This document shows, one piece after another, positions 1 to 7,132 of a DNA stretch of 41,056 nucleotides. This DNA comes from Brevundimonas sp. AAP58 (GTDB lineage Bacteria; Pseudomonadota; Alphaproteobacteria; Caulobacterales; Caulobacteraceae): the NCBI RefSeq assembly GCF_001295975.1, contig NZ_LJHU01000036.1, forward strand, positions 1-41,056, in the 5' to 3' direction. Made by a program: the position numbers and the translations under genes. The notes below the pieces were generated by a model. The model worked only from the letters and a program-made list of their open reading frames with translations, was not told the origin of the DNA and ran no database searches. Position 1 is the first letter of the stretch, and each line of letters starts with the position of its first letter.

Positions 1-77
1 GGCAAGGCGATACACAGGCAATGTCGGGGTCTGGCTCACCCGGCCACCCCCACCCGGTCTCCGCTTCGCTGCGACCA

Positions 78-97
78 CCCTCCCCGGACGGGGAGGG
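78..97. terminator. GC-rich hairpin before nadD
   Basis: A perfect 8-bp inverted repeat (CCCTCCCC at 78-85, GGGGAGGG at 90-97) with a 4-nt loop. It is flanked by GTCTCC and GGAGAC, which can extend the pairing. It lies in the non-coding leader of the window; no gene can be supported in bases 1-242. It could terminate the gene to the left, which is outside the window, or be a copy of the simple GC hairpins common between genes here. No T-run follows it. Confidence 0.4.
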
Positions 98-242
98 AGA
101 CAGCCATGCGCCGCCGTGTTAGCTCCATCCTGAGCAAAAGCCCCGAAGCCCCCAGAGCCTCGCCCTGTCCTTCTTCCACGCCGGACCCGCGCCACAGGCG
201 ATCGGCCCCCGCCGGGGTGCCTTGCGCGCCGGCCTGAACCTC

Positions 243-854
243 ATGCCCGGCATGACGGTCGGCCTGTTCGGCGGCTCCTTCAATCCGGCGCACGATGGTC
301 ATGCCCACGTCGCAGAGACGGCGCTCCAGCGGCTCGATCTGGACCGGGTCGTCTGGCTGGTGTCGCCCCAGAACCCGCTGAAAGATGCTGGCCAGACCGC
401 GCCTCTGGCCGAGCGCATGGCCTCGGCCCGCGCCGTGGCGCCCGGCCCGCGCATGGTCGTTTCGGACTTCGAGACCCGCGCGGGTACGCGCTGGACGGTC
501 GACACACTGCGCGCGCTCAGGGCCCGCCACCCGGGCGTGCACTTCGTCTGGCTGATGGGATCGGACAATCTGGAGAGCTTCCACCGCTGGCGGGGCTGGA
601 CCGACATCATGCGGATGATGCCCGTGGCCGTGGTCGCCCGCCCGGGTTCGCTTCTGGAAAGCCGCGCTGCCCCAGCCGCCCGCCGTTTCGCCGGCCATCG
701 CGTCTCCTCGCGCGAAGCCCGCCTGCTGGCCCATATGGAGGCGCCCGCCTGGACCTATCTGCGCGCGCCGCTGAACCCGTCGTCGTCAACGGCGTTGCGG
801 GCCCGGTCACCCACTTCGCGCTCAAGCAGCGAGGAACCGCGTTCCGAGCGATAG
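243..854 (+). CDS. nadD: Nicotinate-nucleotide adenylyltransferase
   Basis: NadD transfers AMP from ATP to nicotinate mononucleotide to make deamido-NAD, a cytosolic step of NAD synthesis. The N-terminus carries the nucleotidyltransferase signature GGSFNPAHDGH near residues 9-19. The C-terminal half contains WLMGSDNLESFHRW, and SSTALRAR stands in the usual ISSTxIR position. The start was placed at ATG 243; ATG 252 and TTG 222 are also possible because no clear ribosome binding site separates them. The family normally ends soon after the SSTxIR motif. Here the last 15 or so codons, rich in Ser and Arg, run through a 40-bp dispersed repeat (818-857) that supplies the stop codon. It heads a block with rsfS and rlmH, an arrangement common in bacteria. 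Confidence 0.93.
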   Translation: MPGMTVGLFGGSFNPAHDGHAHVAETALQRLDLDRVVWLVSPQNPLKDAGQTAPLAERMASARAVAPGPRMVVSDFETRAGTRWTVDTLRALRARHPGVHFVWLMGSDNLESFHRWRGWTDIMRMMPVAVVARPGSLLESRAAPAARRFAGHRVSSREARLLAHMEAPAWTYLRAPLNPSSSTALRARSPTSRSSSEEPRSER

Positions 855-857
855 CGC
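818..857 (+). repeat. 40-bp hairpin repeat, copy 1
   Basis: First copy of a dispersed 40-bp element also found at 30687, 35697 and (reverse strand) 28803, with a shortened copy at 37963. It starts GCGCTCAAGCAGCGA, has an inner stem GGAAC/GTTCC around a CGC loop, then GAGCG, and ends TAGCGC. The 5' CGCTC can pair with GAGCG, or alternatively the 5' GCGCT with the terminal AGCGC. This copy covers the 3' end of nadD and contains its TAG stop. Function unknown. Confidence 0.7.
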
Positions 858-927
858 CAAGAGCCGGTGACCTTTCGGCCCTCCCGTGCTATGAGACCGC
901 TTTAGTGACCACCTTCGGAGCCCTCCG

Positions 928-1158
928 CTGACCCCCTCGCCCGCGCACGACGCGCAAGACGATGCCGTTTCCAATACGGCCCCCGCGACCGAGTCCTTCG
1001 AGCCCCCGCACGCCGAGGACGGCGCTCCCGAGGACGACGACTCCTCCGATTACTCCCTGTTCGGCACAGGTTCCGAGGGTAATGAGCCCGAGGACGACGA
1101 CGCCCCCTTCACCCGCGACGCCCCCCTGCCGGTCGGCTCCACGCCGATCGAACAGGCC
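928..1158 (+). other. Probable N-terminal extension of RsfS (CTG start)
   Basis: The rsfS frame stays open from CTG 928 to the first conventional start at GTG 1159, with no in-frame ATG, GTG or TTG between. A purine-rich CGGAG sits about 8 nt before CTG 928. The encoded stretch is acidic and low in complexity (many Asp, Glu, Pro, Ser). It runs directly into TPIEQA, which belongs to the start of the conserved RsfS domain, so initiation at 1159 would clip the domain. Initiation at CTG 928 would give a 184-residue protein. The frame carries stops at 868 and 892, so the start cannot lie much further upstream. Confidence 0.5.
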
Positions 1159-1482
1159 GTGCTGGCCAAGCTGGACGAGGACAAGGCCCAGGACATCGTC
1201 CTGATCGACCTGAAGGGCAAGTCGCCCATGGCCGACACCATGATCGTGGCGTCGGGCCGCTCGCACCGCCACGTCGGCGCTCTGACCGACCACCTGCTGC
1301 GCACGCTGAAGGACCACGGCCTGGGCCGCGCCAAGGTCGAGGGCCTGCCGCACTGCGACTGGGTGCTGATCGACGCCGGCGACGTGATCGTCCACCTGTT
1401 CCGCCCCGAGGTCCGCGTCTTCTACAACATCGAGAAGATCTGGGCCGTGGACAGCGCGCACCGGACCCCCGCCTCGGCCTGA
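1159..1482 (+). CDS. rsfS: Ribosomal silencing factor RsfS
   Basis: RsfS (RsfA, Iojap family) binds ribosomal protein uL14 and blocks subunit joining, which damps translation in starved cells. The 107 residues from GTG 1159 contain the family pattern: KAQDIVLIDLKGKSPMADTMIVASGRSHRHV, given here only as its landmarks DLKGKS, ADTMIVASG and HRHV, followed by GLPHCDWVLIDAGDVIVHLF and YNIEKIW near the end. The true N-terminus probably lies upstream, at CTG 928, because domain residues precede GTG 1159. It sits between nadD and rlmH, the usual neighbours of this gene, and ends 7 nt before rlmH. Confidence 0.88.
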   Translation: MLAKLDEDKAQDIVLIDLKGKSPMADTMIVASGRSHRHVGALTDHLLRTLKDHGLGRAKVEGLPHCDWVLIDAGDVIVHLFRPEVRVFYNIEKIWAVDSAHRTPASA

Positions 1483-1489
1483 GCCGGGC

Positions 1490-1954
1490 GTGAAGCTCGC
1501 CATCCTCGCCATCGGCCGGCCCGGGCGCGGGCCGGAGGCCGAGCTGGCCGTCGACTACGCCGCCCGCGCCAGCGCCGCCGGGCGTCCGCTGGGGCTGGGT
1601 CCGCTCGATCTGATCGACCTGGAGCCAAAGAAGACCGGCAAGGTGCCCGAGGCCGAACTGATCCTGACGGCCGCCGAAGGCGCGCACCTGATCGCCTGCG
1701 ACGAGCGGGGAAAGACCTTCTCCAGCCGCGCCTTCGCCGACCACATCGCCAGGCTGCGCGATCAGGGCGAGCGGCGGCTGGTCTTCGCCATCGGTGGGGC
1801 GGACGGACTGGACGCCTCGGTGCGGTCGGCCGCCCGCTCCACTCTCGCCTTCGGACCCCAGACCTGGCCCCATGCGCTCGCCCGCGCCATGCTGGCCGAG
1901 CAGCTCTATCGCGCGGTGACGATCCTGTCCGGATCGCCCTATCATCGCGACTGA
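1490..1954 (+). CDS. rlmH: 23S rRNA pseudouridine-1915 N3-methyltransferase
   Basis: RlmH is a small SPOUT methyltransferase that uses S-adenosylmethionine to methylate pseudouridine 1915 in helix 69 of 23S rRNA, acting on assembled 70S ribosomes. The protein has 154 residues, the usual size. The SAM-binding trefoil knot is seen in LIACDERGKTFSSRAFA and FAIGGADGLD, and the C-terminus ends SGSPYHRD, matching the conserved YHR tail. Translation starts at GTG 1490, 7 nt after rsfS. The TGA stop shares its last base with the ATG of the next gene, which suggests translational coupling. Confidence 0.95.
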   Translation: MKLAILAIGRPGRGPEAELAVDYAARASAAGRPLGLGPLDLIDLEPKKTGKVPEAELILTAAEGAHLIACDERGKTFSSRAFADHIARLRDQGERRLVFAIGGADGLDASVRSAARSTLAFGPQTWPHALARAMLAEQLYRAVTILSGSPYHRD

Positions 1955-3027
1955 TGAAGCGTCTCGCCGTCCTCGCCGCCGTCCTGCTGGCCGCCCTGCC
2001 CGCCTCTGCGGCCGTTCAGGAGGACCTCGAGCAACTACAGGCCCGCTACCGGGACGAACAGGTGCGCGCACGACGCCTGCGCGCCGATGCCGAGGCCGCC
2101 CAGAGCGAGATCGCCGCGCTCGACCGCGAACTGGCAATCCTTGAGCGCGACGTGGCCTCCGGAGACCGGGAACTGGCCGCCCAGCGCGCCCGGCTGGCGG
2201 CTCTGGGCCGACGCGAGGCCGCCTTCGTTTCGGAGCTGGCCAGGGCGCGCGACAGCCAGATGCGGCTGCTGTCCGCGCTTCAGATGATGAGTCGCCGCCC
2301 ACCCCCGCCCCTGCTGATCCCGGCGGAGCGCGCCGTCGACACGGTTCGCGCCGCCATCCTGATGAAGGCCATGGCCCCGGACCTGCGTGCCCGTGCCGAT
2401 GCGCTCTCCGCCCGACAGGCCGAGATCGGCCGGATCCGCCGCCTCGCCGTCCTGTCATCGGAGCGGCTGATGACCACCGAAAGCGCCCAAGGCGACCGCC
2501 GCGCCGAGATCGAAGGCCTTTCGGCGCGCCGCACCGCCCTTCTGACCGTCCTTCGCGCCGATGCCGAGCGCGCAGAGCGCGCCGCCCGCACACTCGAGAA
2601 CCGCATCCGCGCCCTGGGAGCTACGCCCGTCTCTGCCACTGCGGATGCCGACGCCCCGGCCAGCCGCCTTCCCGCGGGTCGAAACCGACTGACCGCCCCT
2701 GTCCCCGGGCCGCCGTCCGTCCGCTTCGGTCAGGGCGGCGACGGCGCGCGCTCGCAAGGCTGGCGCTGGAGCGCGTCAGGCGACGTCGCTGCCCCGGCGG
2801 GTGCCCGCATCGATCACGCGGGACCGCTGAGCGGCTGGGGCGAGGTGGTGATCCTCGATCTCGGCGACGGCTGGCGGGCGGTCCTGGCCGGCCTCGATAC
2901 CGTTTCGGTCGAACCGGGCCAGCGGGTCGCCGACGGCCAGACCCTGGGCCGCGCCGAAGCGGGCGGCGAGGTCTACCTGGAACTCCGGCGGGGCGACCGT
3001 CCGGTCGATCCCGCGCCGTTCTTCTGA
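1954..3027 (+). CDS. EnvC-like murein hydrolase activator
   Basis: A 357-residue exported protein: signal peptide (residues 1 to about 20, ending ASAA), a long Arg/Ala/Glu-rich coiled coil (about 22-215, with a break near 105-135), a linker, and a C-terminal LytM/M23-like domain (about 265-355). This layout matches EnvC-type activators of cell-division amidases rather than a working endopeptidase. In the M23 fold the metal-binding HxH is expected where YLELRRG is seen near the C-terminus, and no zinc ligands are evident, as in EnvC itself. It overlaps rlmH by one base and stands upstream of ctpA, an order widely seen in alphaproteobacteria. Its likely role is periplasmic septal peptidoglycan splitting; this is inferred from domain layout. 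Confidence 0.85.
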   Translation: MKRLAVLAAVLLAALPASAAVQEDLEQLQARYRDEQVRARRLRADAEAAQSEIAALDRELAILERDVASGDRELAAQRARLAALGRREAAFVSELARARDSQMRLLSALQMMSRRPPPPLLIPAERAVDTVRAAILMKAMAPDLRARADALSARQAEIGRIRRLAVLSSERLMTTESAQGDRRAEIEGLSARRTALLTVLRADAERAERAARTLENRIRALGATPVSATADADAPASRLPAGRNRLTAPVPGPPSVRFGQGGDGARSQGWRWSASGDVAAPAGARIDHAGPLSGWGEVVILDLGDGWRAVLAGLDTVSVEPGQRVADGQTLGRAEAGGEVYLELRRGDRPVDPAPFF

Positions 3028-3079
3028 CCGCGTGGTCGATACGACCGATACTGACGCAGCACGGCCTTAACCTGCGAGG

Positions 3080-3400
3080 GTGCAGTCGACCGCAGCCCTG
3101 ACCCGAAGCCCCGCCGAAGTGGTCCAGATCGCCTGGCGTCGGCTGTGTCGCGCCATCGACGACGGCCTGTCCATGGACGCCGTCCGCTGGGCCCGGGTCC
3201 ACGCCGCTCTGGTGCGGCTGGCGTCCGATGCGCCGTCCCGGTGTAAAGCCGCAACCCCGAGCCCAGCTGCAGCGCCTTTACCTCATCCCCAGTTGGAGAA
3301 AGTGGAGTCCAATTTTGCGGACTCCAGGTCGTCATTGTCTTTCGGGGACATCCCGACCGCCAGCGACTGGTCGATCGACCCGTGCGGGAGCGATCCTTGA
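3080..3400 (+). CDS. Doubtful small ORF, hypothetical
   Basis: An open frame of 106 codons from GTG 3080. The first 50 residues (VVQIAWRRLCRAIDDG and following) look like an amphipathic helical protein. The second half reads like translated non-coding DNA and runs over a hairpin at 3303-3326. The ribosome binding site is weak. It may be a short real gene, a decayed remnant, or chance. No family recognised. Confidence 0.25.
   Translation: MQSTAALTRSPAEVVQIAWRRLCRAIDDGLSMDAVRWARVHAALVRLASDAPSRCKAATPSPAAAPLPHPQLEKVESNFADSRSSLSFGDIPTASDWSIDPCGSDP
3303..3326. promoter_or_regulatory. Palindrome with two GANTC sites upstream of ctpA
   Basis: An 8-bp perfect inverted repeat, TGGAGTCC and GGACTCCA, around an AATTTTGC centre. 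Each arm contains a GANTC site, GAGTC at 3305-3309 and GACTC at 3320-3324, the recognition sequence of the cell-cycle methyltransferase CcrM in Caulobacter-type bacteria. It could be a regulatory site, a terminator of the envC transcript or both. No T-run follows. Confidence 0.4.
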
Positions 3401-3520
3401 CCCTTTTCCACTTTCCTCCGCCGCATGACGCTGATTTTATCGACCGGACGCGGACCCGCCACGATTGGCGGCGACGGTCCGCGGCTTCCTCCCGCCCCAC
3501 CGGGGCCTGAAAGAGACCGA

Positions 3521-4891
3521 ATGCGCAGACTTCTCGTTGCCGGAGCCGCCGTCGCGGCGCTGGGCCTATCCGCCGCCGCTGTCGTCGGCCAGACGCCCCG
3601 GAACGAGACCTTCCGGATGCTCCAGCTGTTCGGCGACACCCTGGCGGTGATCGAGCAGGCCTATGTCGTTCCCGTCGACAACAAGAAGCTGATCGAGGCC
3701 GCGCTGGCCGGCATGATGACGGCGCTCGACCCGCATTCGAACTACCTGGCGCCCGACGGTTTCGACGACCTGCAGGAGCGCACATCGGGCGAATACTCCG
3801 GCGTCGGCCTGACCATCACCACCGAAGGCGGCCTGGTGAAGGTCATCTCGCCGATGGACGACGGCCCCGCCGCCCGCGCGGGCGTCCAGGCGGGGGACGT
3901 CATCTCGGTCATCGACGGCCAGAACGCCGCCGGCCTGACAGTCTCGGAGGTTTCCGAGAAGCTGCGCGGGGCCATCGGCACTTCGGTCAACGTCACCTTC
4001 CTGAGGGACGGCTCCGACCCGCTGGAAGTCACCCTGGTGCGCGAGGTCATCACGGTCGACAGCGTCACCGGCCGCATGGAAGGCGAGTTCGGCTACCTGC
4101 GGGTCGCCACCTTCAACGAGAACACCGGTCGGGAGCTGACCGAGGTCATCGAGCGGCTGAAGAGCCAGAACCCGAACATCCAGGGCTATGTCCTGGATCT
4201 CCGCAACAACGGCGGCGGTCTGCTCAGCGCGGCCATCGACGTGTCCGACACCTTCCTGGAACGCGGCGAGATCGTCAGCCAGCGCGGCCGCCGCCCGGAT
4301 CAGATCGAGCGCTACGCTGCACGGCCCGGCGACCTGACCGGCGGCCTGCCGGTCGTGGTCCTGATCAACTACGGCTCGGCCTCGGCGTCGGAGATCGTGG
4401 CCGGCGCCCTTCAGGATCAGGAGCGGGCCACGATTGTGGGCCTGACCAGCTTCGGCAAGGGCTCGGTCCAGACCGTCATTCCGCTGCGGGGCGGCCGCGA
4501 CGGCGCCCTGTCGATCACGACGGCGCGCTACTACACGCCGTCGGGCCGCTCGATCCAGAAGATCGGCATCGAGCCGGACCTCGAGGTCGCTCGCACCGAG
4601 GCCGAGGGGCGGATCGTCTCGCGCTCCAGCTTCGTCTATTCCGAGGCCGCCTATGCCACGGCGCTGGACGCCTCCATCGGGGCCGAACGTCGCGGCCCGC
4701 ACACGCCGCGCGAGGCCCCCGGCCCGGACTATGACGCGGACGCGGACTATCAGCTGCAGCGGGCGCTGGACGTGCTGCGCGCCGGGGGCGACCTGACGCG
4801 TCTGGCCGCCGCGCCCGAGGGCATCATCGTCACCGAACCCGGCACGCCGGACATCGAGACGGCCGCCCTGGAGGACACGACGGAGGAGTGA
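3521..4891 (+). CDS. ctpA: Carboxy-terminal processing protease, S41 family
   Basis: A periplasmic tail-specific serine protease. From ATG 3521 the 456-residue protein has a signal peptide (about 1-24, hydrophobic Ala/Val/Leu core), an N-terminal helical region, a PDZ domain (about 88-175, with GVGLTI and AGVQAGDVI), and the S41 catalytic core. The Ser/Lys dyad is visible: Ser288 in GSASASEIVAGAL and Lys313 in SFGKGSVQ, 25 residues apart as in the family. A C-terminal tail of about 100 residues is acidic and disordered. A longer frame opens at ATG 3425, but the signal peptide and a purine-rich site before 3521 favour the shorter start. Being next to the EnvC-like gene suggests a role in envelope remodelling. 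Confidence 0.93.
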   Translation: MRRLLVAGAAVAALGLSAAAVVGQTPRNETFRMLQLFGDTLAVIEQAYVVPVDNKKLIEAALAGMMTALDPHSNYLAPDGFDDLQERTSGEYSGVGLTITTEGGLVKVISPMDDGPAARAGVQAGDVISVIDGQNAAGLTVSEVSEKLRGAIGTSVNVTFLRDGSDPLEVTLVREVITVDSVTGRMEGEFGYLRVATFNENTGRELTEVIERLKSQNPNIQGYVLDLRNNGGGLLSAAIDVSDTFLERGEIVSQRGRRPDQIERYAARPGDLTGGLPVVVLINYGSASASEIVAGALQDQERATIVGLTSFGKGSVQTVIPLRGGRDGALSITTARYYTPSGRSIQKIGIEPDLEVARTEAEGRIVSRSSFVYSEAAYATALDASIGAERRGPHTPREAPGPDYDADADYQLQRALDVLRAGGDLTRLAAAPEGIIVTEPGTPDIETAALEDTTEE

Positions 4892-4908
4892 CGCGCAACC
4901 GGTCATGG

Positions 4909-4931
4909 CTAACGGCGCGTTAGGCTTTCTT
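4909..4931 (+). terminator. Possible terminator after ctpA
   Basis: A 6-bp stem, CTAACG and CGTTAG, with a GCG loop at 4909-4923, followed by GCTTTCTT. It starts 18 nt after the ctpA stop. The stem is short but the T-rich tail fits an intrinsic terminator. Confidence 0.45.
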
Positions 4932-4964
4932 AACCGCCGACCGCCATTCTGACACGCGAAGAGC

Positions 4965-4988
4965 GCCGCCCGGAATCCGTCCGGCGGC
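4965..4988. terminator. GC hairpin before the deacetylase gene
   Basis: GCCGCC at 4965-4970 and CCGGCGGC at 4981-4988 pair with one bulged base. The hairpin stands 20 bp before the next start codon, so it may be part of that gene's leader or a second terminator for ctpA. No T-tract. Confidence 0.35.
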
Positions 4989-5008
4989 CAGAGCGTTCGA
5001 CGTCGTCC

Positions 5009-6208
5009 ATGTTCGCCAAGCGCCAGTCCGCCCTCGCCGCCGCCGCCGGCAGCCCTCCGCCCTCGCGGATGCCCAAGATCGATCTCAAGGCCGTGCTGGC
5101 CTTCCTGAAGCGCCCGCCGGTCGCCGTCGGTGCAGCCGGCCTGGTGCTTTTGTCCGCCGTCGCCCTGTTCCTGACGGTTCTGGGCGACCCCCGCGCCGGC
5201 ACGCCGTCGGCGCATGTCGCGCTGAAGCGCGAGGCCGCGCCCGCCCCCGCGGCTCCGACCGGCCTCGAAGCCTTCTCCATGGGCGGGTTCGCCGCCTGGC
5301 AGGGCCTGTCCGATCCGGCCCTGCTGGACGCCAGTGGCGCGGCCGGAGGCGAGGCCCTGATCACCCTGCCGGACGGGGCGACCGTCGCGGGCGGCTCGGC
5401 CATCGCCGCGCCGGTCATCCCGGCCGAACCCCTCACCCCCGCCCCCATCGCGGGCCTCAGCCAGCCGGGCCCGAACGGCCCCCTGCCGGTCATCGCCACC
5501 GACGGCCGCGTCCCGGCCCAGGCCTATGCCCGTCCCTTCACCCCGAACGGCCGCCCGCGCGTGGCCCTGATCGTCGGAGGCCTCGGCCTGAACGCGGTCA
5601 CCACCCGCGCCGCCATCGAGCGCCTGCCGCCGGAGGTCACCCTCTCCTTCGTCCCCTACGCCGAGGATCTTCAGGGCTGGATCGACCTTGCCCGTCGCCA
5701 GGGCCACGAGGTCCTGATCGAGATCCCGATGGAGCCGACCGGCTATCCCAACAACGATCCCGGCCCCCAGACCCTGCTGGCCAACGCGACGCCCGACGAC
5801 ATCGAGACCCGCATGGCCTGGCTCCTGGGGCGCGCCACCGGCTACTTCGGCGTGACCAACTATCTCGGCGACCGTTTCGTGACGTCGGACGCGGGGATGA
5901 GCGCCTTCCTCGGCATCCTGCGCCAGCGGGGCCTCGCCTTCTTCGATGACGGGGTCGCGCGCCGCCGCCCCGGTGCCTGGTCGCGCGCCTCGGCCGACAC
6001 TATCGTCGACGAGACCCAGACGCCCGCCGCCATCATCGCCCGCCTGAACGCGCTGGAGGCCACGGCCAAGACGCGCGGCGCCGCGCTCGGCACGGGCTTC
6101 GCCTATCCGGTCACCGTCGAGGCCGCCGCCCGCTGGACCGCCGGTCTGGAGGCCCGCGGCGTGCAGCTGGCTCCGGCCTCGGCCCTGGCGGCCCGGCCCG
6201 GGCGGTGA
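5009..6208 (+). CDS. Divergent polysaccharide deacetylase family protein
   Basis: A 399-residue membrane-anchored protein: cytosolic basic N-terminus, one transmembrane helix (about 38-58), an Ala/Pro-rich periplasmic linker (60-180), and a C-terminal domain beginning RPRVALIVGGLGLN. The domain has the divergent polysaccharide deacetylase pattern (YibQ/DUF610), including LPPEVTLSFVPYA, EVLIEIPMEP, the YFGVTNYLGDRF block and FFDDGV. The canonical metal-binding Asp-His-His set is not evident. This family commonly follows ctpA and precedes the Nudix hydrolase gene in alphaproteobacteria, as here. Its substrate is unknown; an envelope polysaccharide is plausible. ATG 5009 is the first start in the frame. 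Confidence 0.9.
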   Translation: MFAKRQSALAAAAGSPPPSRMPKIDLKAVLAFLKRPPVAVGAAGLVLLSAVALFLTVLGDPRAGTPSAHVALKREAAPAPAAPTGLEAFSMGGFAAWQGLSDPALLDASGAAGGEALITLPDGATVAGGSAIAAPVIPAEPLTPAPIAGLSQPGPNGPLPVIATDGRVPAQAYARPFTPNGRPRVALIVGGLGLNAVTTRAAIERLPPEVTLSFVPYAEDLQGWIDLARRQGHEVLIEIPMEPTGYPNNDPGPQTLLANATPDDIETRMAWLLGRATGYFGVTNYLGDRFVTSDAGMSAFLGILRQRGLAFFDDGVARRRPGAWSRASADTIVDETQTPAAIIARLNALEATAKTRGAALGTGFAYPVTVEAAARWTAGLEARGVQLAPASALAARPGR

Positions 6209-6250
6209 TCGATCATTGACGGCATCGATGTGAGCGAAGATGGGGACGCC

Positions 6251-6739
6251 ATGTCCTCGCCCGATCTCTCTCGCCACCGCCCCAACGTCGGGGTCGTCCT
6301 GTTCAACGCGGAGGGCCAGGTCTGGTACGGCCGCCGCGCGGGCATGACCGAGGGCCACGCCTGGCAGTTCCCTCAAGGGGGCGTCGATCCCGGCGAGGAC
6401 CTTGAGGCCGCCGCCCGCCGCGAGCTGGAGGAGGAAACCGGCGTCACCTCCGCCGAGCTTATGGGCCGCACCGACGGCTGGATCGTCTACGACTTCCCCG
6501 AGGCCCTGAAGGCGCAGCACCGCCGCGACGGTCGCAAGCCCTGGGACGGCCAGAAGCAGGTCTGGTTCGCCTTCCGCTTCACCGGCGAAGACGCCGAGAT
6601 CGCGCTCGATCGCCACGAGGAGGTCGAGTTCGACGCCTGGCGCTGGGGCCGTCTGGAAGAAGCACCCGAGCTGATCGTCCCGTTCAAGCGCGACGCCTAC
6701 GAACAGGTCGTGGCGGCGTTTACGCGGTTCGCGAGTTAG
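6251..6739 (+). CDS. rppH: RNA pyrophosphohydrolase
   Basis: RppH removes pyrophosphate from the 5' end of mRNA and so triggers decay. The protein has a Nudix fold, with the RppH-type opening RPNVGVVLFN and WYGRRAGM, WQFPQGGVDPGE, and the Nudix box Gx5Ex7REUxEExGU at about residues 44-65, where RRELEEETGV supplies the metal-binding glutamates. The RppH-specific middle region contains QKQVWFAFRF. The start was placed at ATG 6251. GTG 6230 would add seven residues but has a poorer upstream context. It ends 38 bp before the convergent SMR gene, with a shared hairpin between them. Confidence 0.93.
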   Translation: MSSPDLSRHRPNVGVVLFNAEGQVWYGRRAGMTEGHAWQFPQGGVDPGEDLEAAARRELEEETGVTSAELMGRTDGWIVYDFPEALKAQHRRDGRKPWDGQKQVWFAFRFTGEDAEIALDRHEEVEFDAWRWGRLEEAPELIVPFKRDAYEQVVAAFTRFAS

Positions 6740-6744
6740 CCCCC

Positions 6745-6774
6745 GAGACGCCGCGCGGCGAGCGGACGCGTCTC
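6745..6774. terminator. Hairpin between convergent rppH and SMR gene
   Basis: GAGACGC at 6745-6751 and GCGTCTC at 6768-6774 form a perfect 7-bp stem around a GC-rich centre. It fills the gap between two convergent genes, a normal place for a bidirectional terminator. No T-run. Confidence 0.5.
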
Positions 6775-6777
6775 AAC

Positions 6778-7098
6778 CTAGGTGCTCGGCGCGAGGCGCA
6801 TCAGGGTAAGACCCGCGAGGATCAGCCCGGCCGCCGCCACCCGCACGGGATGGACGCCCTCGTTCAGCCAGATGACGCCAACGATAAAGGCCCCCACCGC
6901 CCCGATGCCGGTCCAGACGGTGTAGGCCGTGCCTAGTGGCAAGCTCTTCATGGCCAGGGACAGCAGGGCGAAGCTGACGCCCATCGTGCCGAGCGTGATC
7001 AGGCTGGGAACCAGCTTGGTGAACCCGGCCGACTGCTTCATGGAATAGGCCCAGACCACTTCCAGCAGTCCGGCGACGATCAGATAGACCCAGGCCAA
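6778..7098 (-). CDS. SMR-family efflux protein, Gdx/SugE type
   Basis: A 106-residue four-helix small multidrug resistance protein of the inner membrane, working as an antiparallel dimer that exchanges substrate for protons. Glu13 in AGLLEVVWA is the essential substrate and proton site. The AMKSLPLGTAYTVWTGIGAVG stretch (in parts SLPLGTAY and VWTGIGAVG) is typical of the Gdx/SugE subgroup, which exports guanidinium, rather than of the EmrE/Qac subgroup. The start is TTG 7098, supported by a strong GAGGAGG site 7 nt upstream. A hairpin with an ACGG loop lies about 25 nt above that. Substrate assignment is inferred from subgroup resemblance. Confidence 0.88.
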   Translation of the reverse strand: MAWVYLIVAGLLEVVWAYSMKQSAGFTKLVPSLITLGTMGVSFALLSLAMKSLPLGTAYTVWTGIGAVGAFIVGVIWLNEGVHPVRVAAAGLILAGLTLMRLAPST

Positions 7099-7118
7099 GA
7101 TCAGCCCTCCTCGCGAAA

Positions 7119-7132
7119 GGCCGGGCCGTCCC
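7119..7132 (-). promoter_or_regulatory. ACGG-loop hairpin in the SMR gene leader
   Basis: On the minus strand CCGGG and CCCGG pair around an ACGG tetraloop, just upstream of the GAGGAGG ribosome binding site of the Gdx-type gene. Guanidine-II riboswitches consist of two hairpins with ACGR loops near such genes. Only one such hairpin is seen here, so this is a candidate and not an identification. Confidence 0.25.

Larger units (their letters stand above)
3028..3520. other. Long intergenic region upstream of ctpA
   Basis: This is the longest stretch without a convincing gene. It holds a doubtful ORF (3080-3400) and, from about 3240, DNA visibly richer in A and T than its surroundings. That part includes an 8-bp palindrome at 3303-3326 and an imperfect inverted pair, GGAGAAAGTGGA at 3295-3306 and TCCACTTTCCTCC at 3407-3419, which brackets about 100 bp. 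The region probably carries the ctpA promoter. Confidence 0.5.

Noticed and set aside
3566-6616. A 1016-codon open frame on the minus strand
   Set aside because: It runs opposite ctpA, the deacetylase and rppH, all with clear family motifs. It is an antisense frame kept open by high GC content and has no recognisable domain.
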